From Apis mellifera (lineage: Eukaryota; Arthropoda; Insecta; Hymenoptera; Apidae), in NCBI RefSeq assembly GCF_003254395.2, contig NC_037645.1:9671229-9735228 (forward strand): a stretch of DNA of 64,000 nt, read 5' to 3'. Below the pieces are notes generated by a model. The model searched no databases. It was not told the origin of the DNA and saw only the letters and a program-made list of their open reading frames with translations. The position numbers and the translations under genes were made by a program. Each line of letters starts with the position of its first letter. Position 1 is the stretch's first letter. Below, piece after piece: positions 10,931 to 22,657 of the stretch.

Positions 10931-12532
10931 AAGTTTAGAAAACTAGATGATTGATTCGATTCGTGGCAAAGCGTTGTTTAATATTTTTTTTGTTTTTTTT
11001 TTTTGTAATTATAGACGCGCAGTCGCTTTAATTCTATTTTCGCGATGAATTACAATTAGTAAAATGCAGAAATTTATATTATATTGACAAGTGGATGAAA
11101 TTATTTTATACATATATATATATATTCGTTTAATTATAAATAATTAGGAATTAAGGTGAACGTTATTTGGAAGGAACGAATTTTTTTCTCGAGACTTTTT
11201 CAAGGAAAGAGAAAAAAGAGTGAATGGCGAATTCTCGTTCAGAAAATTCGTGGATCAAACGAGATGTTAACAGGCTTAATGTCTCTTGACTTCTTCCCGT
11301 CTCGTGGGCGAACGAAATTCTATGCCAGACAAACGGCCCAACGGGATACAAAGGGATATTACTTGACGTTAATGAAGATCATTTTCGATAATACGGTCCA
11401 TACATTAACCACGGCTGGATATTTTGAAATAACTTTTCTCTTCTCCTTCGAATATTTAAATCGAATCATTGAAGTAAAATTATAATTAAATTCGTATATA
11501 TATGTGTGTGTGTACGATTATAATTTCCAGACATTTTGTTCCACGAGACGAAAAAAATGAGATAAATATAGTTTTAGAACAGGAGGAAACCCAGCTGATC
11601 CCCAGCGGGTAACGAGAGTGGCATTGTGTCTCGAAGCGGGATAAAAATAGAGATGAATGTTACATTTCCCTGCCCAGCGATATGTGCTAATTTGCCCCTT
11701 GTGTAAGGGCGAAACTTTTTCTCCTTTGTTTTCTCAGCTAGGGTTACGTGTGCTGCCCGGTTTTTTATTAATCCAAATTATCGATTTATCGGTATAATAA
11801 ACTTTTCTTCGTCGGCCGCGAGAAATGTTTGAATTTTTTCTTTTCTCTCTCTCGCGAGCGAGATGCTCGCCTGATTCATCCTTTTTGCTTTCGTTCTTCG
11901 TTAATTAGCCGTACGCCAGCTCATTTCATTGATAAATTATGCCTCTGATAATCGGCCGTTATCGGTGGAACTCGACTTTCCACTTAAAACTTCCGTTTTT
12001 TTCTTCCCCCCCTCCTTTCTTCCTCTCTTTTCGAAATATCGAATCGTATTTTTCACTACGATAAAGAGTATAATTCCTTTTAATAGCCTAAGGATTTATT
12101 AAATTGCGAGACAAGGCACGAATTATTAAAAGGGTTTTCTTTAGATAACGGATAATCTAGGGACTTTTCTCTCTCTCTATATATATATACATATTTTTTT
12201 TCTTCTATTAGGATAAGAATCGTATTTCTATTAAACAGAGACTTATTAGTGTAATTTAAGTGTGAGGAGAAAGTTAATAGGATTGGACTGAGAGAAAGAG
12301 AAAAAAATCCCTAGATTAATCGTGACGATATAAAAGTCTAACGAGATTCTTCTTACCTCCTTGAACGAATGAAATTCTCAGATAAAAAGAAAAAAAAAAA
12401 ATACGATGCACGAACGAAGTTTAACGAAGCTTCTTTTTTTTTCTTTTCGGGGAAAATAATTTTCCAGGGATATTTAATTGCGCGCGAAACGGGCTGGTGA
12501 GGCGTGTGAACTTGACTCGAGAGGAGAATAGA

Positions 12533-12581
12533 GCTTAATAGATATTCCGTACTAATTTTCAACGCGCCGGTATCTATTAGC
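12533..12581. other. Inverted repeat, 11-bp arms
   Basis: GC-T-TAATAGATA (12533-12544) pairs with TATCTATTAGC (12571-12581), with one bulged T. Inside the loop CCG (12547-12549) can pair with CGG (12568-12570), extending the stem. It lies in a non-repetitive stretch. Confidence 0.5.
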
Positions 12582-13275
12582 ATTATCTATGACCAGTCCT
12601 ATTTAAACGCGTTTATGTGGGCTGTGACATTGATTATGAAACAGTGGCCATTATCGGAACTCTTCTAAGCCGCTTATTCGCCGCGATATGGGTATTTCGC
12701 GTTGGTATTTGTGATCGAACCCGCATCATTCGCCGTTTAAACAATGGACAGATAAGTGTGCAACGCGTAAAAGTTCTCTCAAAAATTATTTTTTTCGCAA
12801 TATATACATATACATCGACGATGACGAGAAAAAAACGTTGCGAAAACGAATTGGAAATTTCCCTTCGAGTCGAATCCATCGTTGCCTCGCGTTTCGGCAA
12901 CAGTGCACGATTCTTAAAAAAAAAGAAGAAAAATAGACTTTGTTTTGCCACCTCTTTTATTATTTTTCCACTTTTCCACGGTCTCGGATCGCGTCTGAGA
13001 ACCGACGGCTGGATTTTCCAGCGTGGCTAATAGCGGGTAGCGCTGTGTGTGAATTACAGCAGGATGCAGATACGGCCTTGAGTGGCGATGCACGAACGTG
13101 GTGTGCGTGTCGCGGCACGGTGCGCACGGTTCGAGCGAGCACACGCACAGATCTCGGCTCCGTTGTGCTGTATTCATGTGTATATATATATATATATACG
13201 TGTGTACGGACGACGGGCAGCACGTGTATGCTGCGCTATGTGTTGACGGCCGTTCGCACACACATGCGCGCATAC

Positions 13276-13285
13276 GCGCATGCGC
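13276..13285. promoter_or_regulatory. Perfect Ewg/NRF1-type palindrome GCGCATGCGC, site 1
   Basis: The 10-mer is the core recognition palindrome of NRF1 and its insect orthologue Erect wing. It lies in a CpG-rich patch with a second related ATGCGCGCAT just upstream (about 13264-13273). Confidence 0.45.
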
Positions 13286-15021
13286 GAGGTGCAGGCGAGG
13301 TTAATACTACCAGATAGAGCAACGTGTATATACTGCGCGTTATTTAGAGCTTGCGCGTTCTTTAGAGACGTCGATCGGATCGACGACTCGGGGAAATCGA
13401 TGCTGCCTTTTGCTCTTTTTTCAAGAGGGGGATTCACTCGTTTTCTTTTTTGGAGATCGCGTCGGGCGGGCAAAAGCCAAGTTACGAAACGATGATGTAA
13501 AAGACGGTCGAGAAAGTAAACGAGACGGGTGGCTCCGTGCTAACTGAACGCGATTCACTTTCGTGACTTGCTCCCCACCTCCTTCCCCTCCTCCTCCTCG
13601 TCCTCCTGCTCCTGTCCCTATCCCCCTCCCTTTCTCTGTTCTTGGAACTCACTTCGTCATTTCGCTTCTTCTGCGCAATAGTCATTCGTTTTAACGGCCA
13701 CGCTGCCTCTAAGGCTTAATTAGTATTATAGGCTATATATGTATATACGTGTTTTAATCGGAACGGTTGCGAGCGGATATTCCAGATTCTCGAAGCTAAT
13801 TGGCTCTAAGAGGTATGGATCTATAATCTACAGCCAATTAATAAATGCTATTCCATGCGTTGTAAAGCGATAGAATTTAAATTATTTCGATGTATTAATC
13901 ACGATAATTCGGAGAGACGATCGTTGACCATGAATCGTTTATTTAATATTATAATTCTCGAATAATCGGTCCTCCTTGGAACCTTCTATCGTTATACCCA
14001 ATTTAAGAAAGAAAACGATCCCCAATTAACGAAATTTATCGAAATTTTTTTTACACTCCGAAATTTTATATTAAAAAAACATCGCTCTGAATGTTCACCT
14101 TAAAGTTTTCGCCTTAAGCTCTCGCATAACCTTCGATACCTGAGAGGCGTTGATCAACGGCGATGGTCGCGTGATATCGATTCATACACGACAGTTTAGC
14201 GCAACAGTTACGTAAACTGCACTGCTCTCGGGGTCCCTGTTTGCGTGTACATGCGCTTAAACTCCGTGAGCGTGAAACAGCGCGCCGATGGGACGAGGTT
14301 AATGACAATATGTCGGACTGCCACGGTTCCTCCCACGCGCTCGGTTGTACTGGCCCATATAATTGTTATTCCGTCTCGCGCACCAGACACCCATACACAC
14401 GCTCGCACGCACACGGATACGTACACGCGCGGCCGGCCATTTAATTTTCCATCGGTGAGCCGTTTTTGCGCGGAAAGGTCTGGTATCCGGTTATTTCGCG
14501 TTGTTTATCTCTCTCGCATGCCCGGTCTTCTTTATGGCGCTCCTTCCTTGCTTGCTTGCTTGCTTAGGTTAGGTCTTTTTTTCTCTTCTTTTTTCTGGAA
14601 CCTTCGATGGGCTTCTCGAGACCGTTTCGCGAGTCTTCTCCTTTGATGAGGTTTTAAGTTGGAAATAATTTGCAGGGTGATGGGTGTACGCGTGGCAACG
14701 TTGCCCTCGTTGTTTTCAGTCGAGTTGAACGTTCCTCTTCTCAGTTTCCCTAAGCGTGGTAAAACGATAGGAATTTCGAGCGAAATCTTTCGGATATTAT
14801 TTCTCTCTTAACTTCGTCGTTTCAGAATTCGAAAAATCGAAACGAAACTAATTTCATTGGAATTTAAGATTATATAAATTTTTTTTTTTTTATCGAGGAC
14901 GAAGTAAATGGAAGGATTCGTTTCCACGTAGGGGAAACGCTATTAGGAAAGTTGCGATTCTTTTTTCCAGTTGGATAAAAATCGCAATCTTGAAAGCAGT
15001 TGCACAATGTCCTTCGCCGAC

Positions 15022-15086
15022 ACTTCCGGCGACCTTCCGTCGGTGTTTCCGGTTCGTATCCGCCTCCGGTTTAGAGAACCGGAAGT
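15022..15086. promoter_or_regulatory. Inverted pair of ETS cores (E74-like)
   Basis: ACTTCCGG (15022-15029) and CCGGAAGT (15079-15086) are exact reverse complements 49 bp apart. CCGGAAGT is the core bound by ETS factors, including the ecdysone-induced E74. They sit in a GC-richer unique patch. The functional link is inference. Confidence 0.4.
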
Positions 15087-15536
15087 CACGCTGTTCGCGA
15101 AAGCTGTTCGCAAGCCAGGGACCACGCAAATGGAAGCGTATATATACAAGCGTATATTCAACCTCCGCTTTTACGCTTCCACATGTTATCTATTTACGTA
15201 GAAATCATATTTCCACCAACTTGCTTGCTCCAATCAAATATTACAATCGTCATATTTAATTAACGAAATTTACCATCCGAATTTATCGAATTATCTATCC
15301 TTTATATATATTTTTTTTTTTAATCCAACAAAATGAATCGTGCGATTCGATCAATCGTTATTATACGTCCAAAATCATTCTTGAAAGAATTAATCGTAAA
15401 AATTTATAGCGAACAACAATAATAATGGAGAAATCCTCGTTTCGGACGAATCGATAGAATTCTATCGAGATGTAAGCGTTATAAATTGAGCGTTGGGTAC
15501 GTAATTTGAATGGTTTGTGGTGGGAGAGAGAGAGAG

Positions 15537-15590
15537 CACGTATCGTTGACATATCCGCACACCGGCGCGCAGACATCTCGTCGATACGTG
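15537..15590. other. Inverted repeat, perfect 9-bp arms
   Basis: CACGTATCG (15537-15545) and CGATACGTG (15582-15590) are exact reverse complements, with a 36-nt GC-rich loop. A (GA)n run lies immediately upstream. Confidence 0.5.
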
Positions 15591-16097
15591 GCCGAGCAGA
15601 GAGCATCGGGACGTTCTATATTTACCAGCGGTTCACTTATCAGCCGTTTATCAGCGAGACAGCCGGAGGAGGCGACTCTTCTCTATATACGCTATGGCAA
15701 ACACACAGCCCTCCGCTTTCTCTCTTCACCTCCTCCACCTTTCCTGTCCCGTGTGTATTTTTATTCCTGTTGCGGCTCTCTTACGTAACCTCGAATCTGT
15801 ATGTATTATACGTCGCGGTGTGCACCTCTTTTCTCTCTCTCTCTCTCTCTTTCTTTTCTTCTTTTAAGATTCCTTTTTTAAGAAGATCGATGAGATTGAA
15901 ATAGATCATTGAAATAGAAATTTTTTGCCAGAGGAATTATTATTTTGGCTTTGGATTTGAATAAATATATAATTTAAATATATAAATAAATAAATATATA
16001 AACATATAATTTTATTTAATAAATATATAAATAAATAATTTGAATAAATAGGAAATTCTAGGGAGTTTTAATGGATATCATTGCTGGTATTTGCTCT

Positions 16098-16613
16098 TCT
16101 TTTTAGAGTTAGTTTTATTAGAATTAAATTAATTAATATTAAATCTAACAACAAAATTCCTAGATTAATATATTATATAGTATCAGTAATTTCAAGAATT
16201 TTTCTATTTTTTTATAATTATTGTATACTTATCCTCCATTAGATTTGTTAAATCTGATATTTTTTAATTTCATAGTTCAAATTTTATTTTTCTTAAATAT
16301 TGGAACTTTTCATTTTTGAATAATTCTCTCTTATGAAATGATAAATTGAAAACAAATTTTTTTAATGTCAACGTTAATTAAATTTATTCCAATTTATATA
16401 ATAGTTTCAATAACTAAAATTAATTCATGAACTTGTAAATAGAATATATATTTCGTTTTATGCAAATAAATTTTACACACCAAAAAAATTATTAGCACTT
16501 TCATTTTAGATTTAATAAATAAAGATATATTTGTTATTTTAATCATTTTATATTCAATTAATTATTTCTTATTAATTAGATTCTTAAATAAATTTAATAT
16601 TCAAAATTTTAAT
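16098..16613 (+). pseudogene. nd2: NUMT: nuclear fragment of mitochondrial nd2
   Basis: Translated with the invertebrate mitochondrial code, the + strand gives NADH dehydrogenase 2 blocks of the bee type: SNNKIPSLMYYMVSVISS, then after a frame shift in a T-run LNIGTFHFWMI, INWKQIFLMSTLIKFIPIYM and MVSMTKINSWT, then after another break FYANKFYTPKKLLALSF and LLISFLNKFNIQNFN. At least two frame shifts, plus in-frame stops, show it is a dead nuclear copy. Flanking AT-rich sequence (15940-16097) may extend it but was not matched. It lies in EcR intron 1 in the same orientation as EcR. Confidence 0.9.
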
Positions 16614-18432
16614 TAAACGTTTGAAATTGTTTCGAGAAGAATTTTTATTTTACCGTGGAAACACTTTGAAAATTCTATTCTAGAATAATTTTTCTCTGTT
16701 TTATTCTAATTTAAAATAACATTCATCTATTTTTGATCAACTTCGTCGTTTCAAAATTTCGAAAAAAAATCTTTTTTAATTATTAATCATCAAATGACAC
16801 AAATGATCGTCGAGTCTAAAAAGAGAAAACTCGAGTGAGAATCATTACATATATATATATATATATATATCATTTTTATCTCTAGTTGAGAAAAATATGG
16901 GGGATTTGCTAAAAAAGCAAAGTTATCGTTGAAAAAAGGCAAAAAGACGTATATGTGGCGTTGATGTAGGTCGTCGGTGCGTAATCAGTCAGTCGCTTCG
17001 CTTATCAGAAACGCTATCGGCATATCATCTGTTCGGGCCATGCCTGACCCACATCAGCCTGGTGTCCAATCGAAATCGAGCTCGAGCTCTGTCTCGAATT
17101 TTCACCGATGATTCACGTTTGCGTTTAATTCTCTGCAATTTTTTTTTTTTTTTATCTTGCTCGGTCGATAAATAAAAAACCCAGTCGGTCAAAAAGGTAA
17201 ATGGAAAATTTTCACGAAATAATTTTTCGTTTCGATCACAAGTTAAAAAGAATTAAAATTTATCACTGTAATAATAATTTTGTTGTTATCTGAAATCTCA
17301 ATTTTCTTTCAATAAAAATACAATCTTTATCTTCTCTTCTGTATTATTTTCTATAAATATGTTTATTTTTAAATCTTGAGAGAAATTTCGAAGCGTCTCC
17401 AATTTATTGGATCTCTTAAACGATTTCACGTATTTCGATGTATTTTCTTCGTATCTCGATCGATTTATTTCTTCTTACACGTTTTCGAAAACAAACTGCT
17501 CCGTTTCCGGAAATGCGATAATAGCGTTCGATTGCACACTCGTATCGTCCGAGAAATAAATCGAAGATTTATCTGAATTTTAATCGAATCGAAATTAACA
17601 GTGCAGATAAATTTCCAATGGCTTACGTGTCTTAAAAAAAAAAAAAAAAAAAAAATTAACCGAGTTTCTATTATTTTTCCTAATTGCATTCAAATTTATT
17701 GTATCCGATCGGTAAATTTCGACTCGACGAAAACAGGTGTTCGTTGGAACAGTGGAAGTCGATGACCAACTCGAGGTTTGCGAATTTAGGTCGCATGATA
17801 TCGGGCTGGTTCGAGGTGCGGGCGCCAGGACGTACTTTACTTCGTACCTTATCGTGATCCGTGTTATCACGGTCAAGATAAGGGTACCTCGTGCTCTGCC
17901 CAGGTAACCGATTACAAACCGTCCGTATGTAGTTTGCAATTTTCATCAGGCTGTAATTTCGACTGTACTTCGATCTCGTCCACGTGTACGATCTTTCTCG
18001 AGTTAACATTTCCTCCATTTTTTTTTTCCTTTTAATATCGATCGAGTGAAAAAAATGAAGAGAGTTTGTTAAGAATGAGAAAATCGAGCGAAGATGGATT
18101 TTATTTATGATGGGAATAAATATTTGATTGGAAAAAATTTTTCGATCGTAAATGAAACCGTTTGCTTGCTGGGATTATTATACGTATTTGGTTTCTTTTG
18201 ACCGCCATTTTGACCGATGCGAATAAGTTCTTTTTACGGTTTAAACTTTTTGTTCGAGAAACACATTGTCTTCTTAAAAGATCATAATTATATGAAGTAT
18301 GCATGATATAGTTTTAATACGTATTTCGTTTACGTAGTTATTTACGAACGATTTTGATCGAACGAAGAGAAGAGAAAGAATTGTTTGATAAAGTTTTATA
18401 AAATCGCGCTTTTATAAAGTTGACCCTGTGAC

Positions 18433-18494
18433 GCCATCTACCAGGCCGGGCAGAATCACTCGGTATTCCCAATTTGATCGATAGATGGCGCCAC
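18433..18494. promoter_or_regulatory. Inverted pair of CTCF-like cores (insulator candidate)
   Basis: GCCATCTA (18433-18440) and TAGATGGC (18482-18489) are exact reverse complements 41 bp apart. The second extends as TAGATGGCGCCAC to 18494. The reverse, GCGCCATCTA, fits the 5' core of the Drosophila CTCF motif (GCGCCMYCT). The first copy reads ACGCCATCTACCAGG, a near match. Binding is inferred from sequence only. Confidence 0.4.
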
Positions 18495-18650
18495 AGTTTC
18501 GTTTGGCGGTCGTTGAAAAATCGACTGGTGACGTATATTGTGCAAAAAGTGCGAAAAAAATCTTGAACAATTAACGACAGCCTGTTGCGAGTGTTCATTA
18601 ATCATCTGTCAACGATATTCATCAACGAAACGAGGTAGGATATTCGTGTA

Positions 18651-18739
18651 ATTAATTTGCATACAGTATTTAGCGAAGATCATTAACCTCGATATATCCG
18701 TGTCCCTGATATGAAATTTTCTAACCTATGCAAATTAAT
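18651..18739. promoter_or_regulatory. Perfect 13-bp inverted repeat made of POU octamers
   Basis: ATTAATTTGCATA (18651-18663) and TATGCAAATTAAT (18727-18739) are exact reverse complements 63 bp apart. Each arm holds the POU octamer ATTTGCAT joined to an ATTA homeodomain core. It lies about 160 bp from the CTCF-like pair in unique intronic sequence. Confidence 0.6.
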
Positions 18740-19080
18740 GTGCGCTATATTGGATATATAGTTACGTGAAAACGTGTATTTTAACAAGTTGATATAACAT
18801 GAACGAAGAAACGATTGAAAGAATAATTTCGTTTGTTGTTATATTTGTAAATTATGTTATTATTATTGTTTTTTTTTAATCTTATTCTCTTTAACATTTC
18901 GCAATTATGAATTTAGATTTGAAACGTTTTCGAAAAATCGAACGATCGGCGATTATTACGTTTCTTTTGTAAAATTTACTTTCATTTATTAAACTAGCGC
19001 TTTCTAAGCGGAATTCAATTCGATTTCAATTTCTAACGTTAAAAAGATGGAACGTTAGATGGTTAAAACCGGGAAGAGGC

Positions 19081-19099
19081 GTCCTCGGTTTACGAGGAC
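19081..19099. other. Short perfect hairpin
   Basis: GTCCTCG (19081-19087), loop GTTTA, CGAGGAC (19093-19099). About 90 bp downstream there is a 25-bp imperfect palindrome (19190-19214, GGCAA...TTGCC). Confidence 0.5.
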
Positions 19100-21772
19100 A
19101 CGAGAACGCTAGGAAGGAATGACGTTTACTTGGCGCACTCGTTCGACCAGTTTTTACTGTCCGTGTTAGTCCCCTTTCGCAGATTCAGCGGCAATTTATA
19201 AGTATATAGTTGCCAAGCTATAGAAAATCGATTTTTAAACAAGTAAAATTGTATGTATTGCACGTATCTAATCTCTATATATCTAAAGATAAGTGGAAAC
19301 ATTTTTTTTTATTATTTTTCTTGGAAAATTTTAATGGTGCATAATGCAATGATGTAAATATGCATAAAAAAAAAAAATTTAGAATATACAGCTATAATTT
19401 TTTGATTTTATTTCATATTTAATACTATTTAATTTTACATTATGCAATTGATAGATTAAAAATGACATGTATGATTATATATGCATTTAATATGATTATT
19501 ATATATACATATAATAATATATTATAGTATAATTTTATATATACATAATAATTTGTCTAAAATAGATTATTAAACTGACATTTAATTCAGATTGAATGTA
19601 GTAAGCATTATATATTAGTCATTGTAACGTAATAAGCATAATGTATAAAATTCACAATTGAATAATTAATATTTATCATTCTATTATTTTATTGTGAATT
19701 GTAATATCAAATATACTTAAATTATATTAGACTAATATTGGATATATTATAAATATATATAAACTATCAAACAATACAACATTAATGTTCAGAGATAGTT
19801 CTTTATGCCATTGCTGTTAATGTTGACGTTGTCTAATATTCTTATCGTTATAATGCTTATTTCAATATCTAACATGACACTGTTATTTAATATTCCAATA
19901 TTTTGATAACGTAGCCTGCTATTATGAAGATAATAGCTTTAAGTGATACATGGTACTGTGTAAACAGTAAATAGTAATCTAATATAGTGTACGGTTGTGT
20001 AATATATGCACATTGGTACATTTATTCTAGCAGATATTCACCGAATATATTGAGAAGATAAAACTAAAAATAAAATGATTATATTAAAAATGATTATATT
20101 AAGAAATTTGATAAATTTTAAACTTATGATATGGAATTACAAAAAAATAGCTGATATAAAAATGAAATATAAAATTTGACGATAAAATGTTTTGTTGAGA
20201 AATATATATTGACAGGGAACGATAATTTTTCATTTCCATTTTAATATAATGGAGAATAATAGAACAATGATAGAAATTTTTTTAAAAATAGGTTAGAATT
20301 TAATTCAATATAGATTAGGTAATTAAATGGAAAGTATTATACTAAATTATTATATACTATATTAAATATAGATAAATATATATTATTCATTTGATTAAAA
20401 TAAAATTCAGTATACAAAATTTTAAATAGTATTTAGTGATTTTAACTTGAACACTAGTTAGTTTTACCAATAGTTAGTTTCACAATTACAAGATGGACTA
20501 AAATTAGATTTCTGAAAAGTATTTCAAGCGAATCGAGAAAACAAACATTCATCACATAGCTCGAAGGAATGTAACAAAATATATTAAAAGTTAACAGAAA
20601 CAATTTTACTTTTCCGTGATGGAAATCGAAGAAAGGAAATGAAAGAGCCGATCGACGCATTGTCTGAGAATCTATAAAAGGCGTACTTTTCCTCTCGACT
20701 GGCATAAAACTTGGAAAGTATGTTAATGCCAACCTTTAGTCGACAAGGAATATTTTCCATCGAGAAATCATGATTTTCCACTACTTCTACGAGCAATGGA
20801 GGAATATTATTAATCAATTTCGATCGGATAATAAACGGTTGAAAAATACTGATTTTTCGAATTTTTTTTCTTTTTTTTTTTCCTTTTTCCCGTTTCTCAA
20901 ACGAAAAAAAAAAAAGAAAGAAAAAAAAAATATTTATATTAAAAAAGAAAAATAACCAGATTTCGAGAAGAATGTATTAGATTTACGATTGTCAATATTT
21001 AACGTCTCATTTATTTGAAAATGTATAGAGGAGGAAAACATTTTAAAATGCGAATATTCCGTTCCTAACAAATCCCGTCATAAATTAGCACGTAAATAAA
21101 TACTCACATTTATTAAACAAAGAATAACGAAACGAGGAAGTATGGCTAAAGAATGCACCGATGACAAATAAATCAGTATGCTAATGAAAGAATTCCATTC
21201 TTCTGCAATCACTGTGATTAACAAACCTTATGAACATGCAGATTGCATAATATTATACGTGTAAAAATACAATCAGCTGATGATAAATATATTGAATTCG
21301 CAACAAGTTTTCTTTTTATATTTTGGCATCGATCGCCATTTGTAACCATTCGTTGCATGGTTAAAAAAAAGAAAAGAAAAGAAAAGAAAAGAAAAGAGCC
21401 CGTTCCCGTAGAAGAAAAATAAAAATCTAATGGCGATCGGGAATGGGGAAACCTTGCCGCGAGCCCGCAGTTTCGACAATGAGCCAAGTTACGAAATTCG
21501 TTATCGTTACGAAAGTGATAGAAGAAGGAAATTCGAAAAGCGGGTTACGAAATCGATTTACAATCGCTTCTGGCCGACTCGAACACACACCTCGAGCGCT
21601 CCCATCGTGATCGACGATGCGGGAACTACGATCACCGTGGTCCTTGAACACTTCCGTCTCCTTTTTTTTTTCCCTCCGCGAGCTACGTGATCGCTACTCG
21701 TCATCCGACATTCACCATCGCGAATTCGCTCGTCTCTGCGAGATCCGCGGAACGGTACACGCCTCCTCGTAC

Positions 21773-21782
21773 GCGCATGCGC
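21773..21782. promoter_or_regulatory. Perfect Ewg/NRF1-type palindrome GCGCATGCGC, site 2
   Basis: Exact 10-mer in a CpG-rich patch (about 21690-21870), in the context ACGCGCATGCGCACGT. Confidence 0.45.
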
Positions 21783-22111
21783 ACGTCGCGTCGACGCGTC
21801 GATGCCTGTTTGCCGGATCGCTTTATTATCGCGACGCTTTTGTTCCATCTTGCCTCCGCTTCGAGCGTTAATTCGTTCTAGAGATAGAAAGAAATATTTA
21901 AATGCTCGATTTCTGGGATGCGAAAATGACGAGTGTCTCGAGTTCGAGATACTTTTTTTGAAACGCGTGGTAATTCTCGAGCCGAGAATTGAAAGCTAAC
22001 TTGAACAACACTCGCATCGCGGTTATGAAAGGAAAATGTAGTTCGAAGTAGTCTCTCGAGAGAGAGACACATTCTCGCGAAACAGTTTGCTGTTGCGCAC
22101 AAATAGCAGTG

Positions 22112-22147
22112 TGTAACAGCAAATAGTGGCTCTTAACCGCTGTTACA
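22112..22147. other. Hairpin with perfect 9-bp stem
   Basis: TGTAACAGC (22112-22120) pairs exactly with GCTGTTACA (22139-22147) across an 18-nt loop. A third related GCTGTT lies upstream at about 22089-22094. Confidence 0.5.
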
Positions 22148-22611
22148 GAGGAACATCTTATTGTGTTTTTCTTTCGTCGTCCCTGAGAGTTTACAATTAC
22201 GTGCTCGTAACAGTGGAAAACGAAAGATCAACGCGTAATGTTATTATATTGTTTCTCTACTTGATTTCCTCTCTCTCTCTTTCTCATAGGAGAATATCTA
22301 TAATTATTATTCGAAAGACGATTCGAATGAAAATTTTTCTCGAAAATTTACAAGAATCTAAATTTTTAATTTCCACGAGATATAAATAATGTTGTATATA
22401 TTTTTCTGGATGGATGGGAAGTAAATGTACGCGACCTTGAAAAAGTGATCCAATTGCAACAGAGCTGCGTTACATCACAGCACGTTTTACATGCATTTGC
22501 ACGTATTTCAACGAGCGTGAGAGAGAGAGATAGAAAAAAGAAAAAAGAACAATTCGATTCCTTCGCTGTTCGTTTTGACCAGAAACTGTCAGAAACTGTT
22601 TCTCCCTCCCT

Positions 22612-22657
<46 letters not shown>

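Larger units (their letters stand above)
10931..16097. other. Intronic unique sequence
   Basis: No gene seen. Non-repetitive, mixed-composition stretches at about 11580-11800 and 12440-12780 look like conserved-element candidates. GC- and CpG-rich patches lie at 13040-13660 and 14130-14650; the latter has a (GCTT)n run followed by GTTAGGTTAGG-type sequence near 14565. Open frames here are short and carry no domain. Confidence 0.4.

Noticed and set aside
19800..19920. Hydrophobic mitochondrial-like reading near 19.8 kb
   Set aside because: No alignment to a known mitochondrial gene could be recognised, unlike the three clear NUMTs.
20673..20680. TATA box TATAAAAG
   Set aside because: No initiator at the expected distance and no exon downstream; likely chance in AT-rich DNA.
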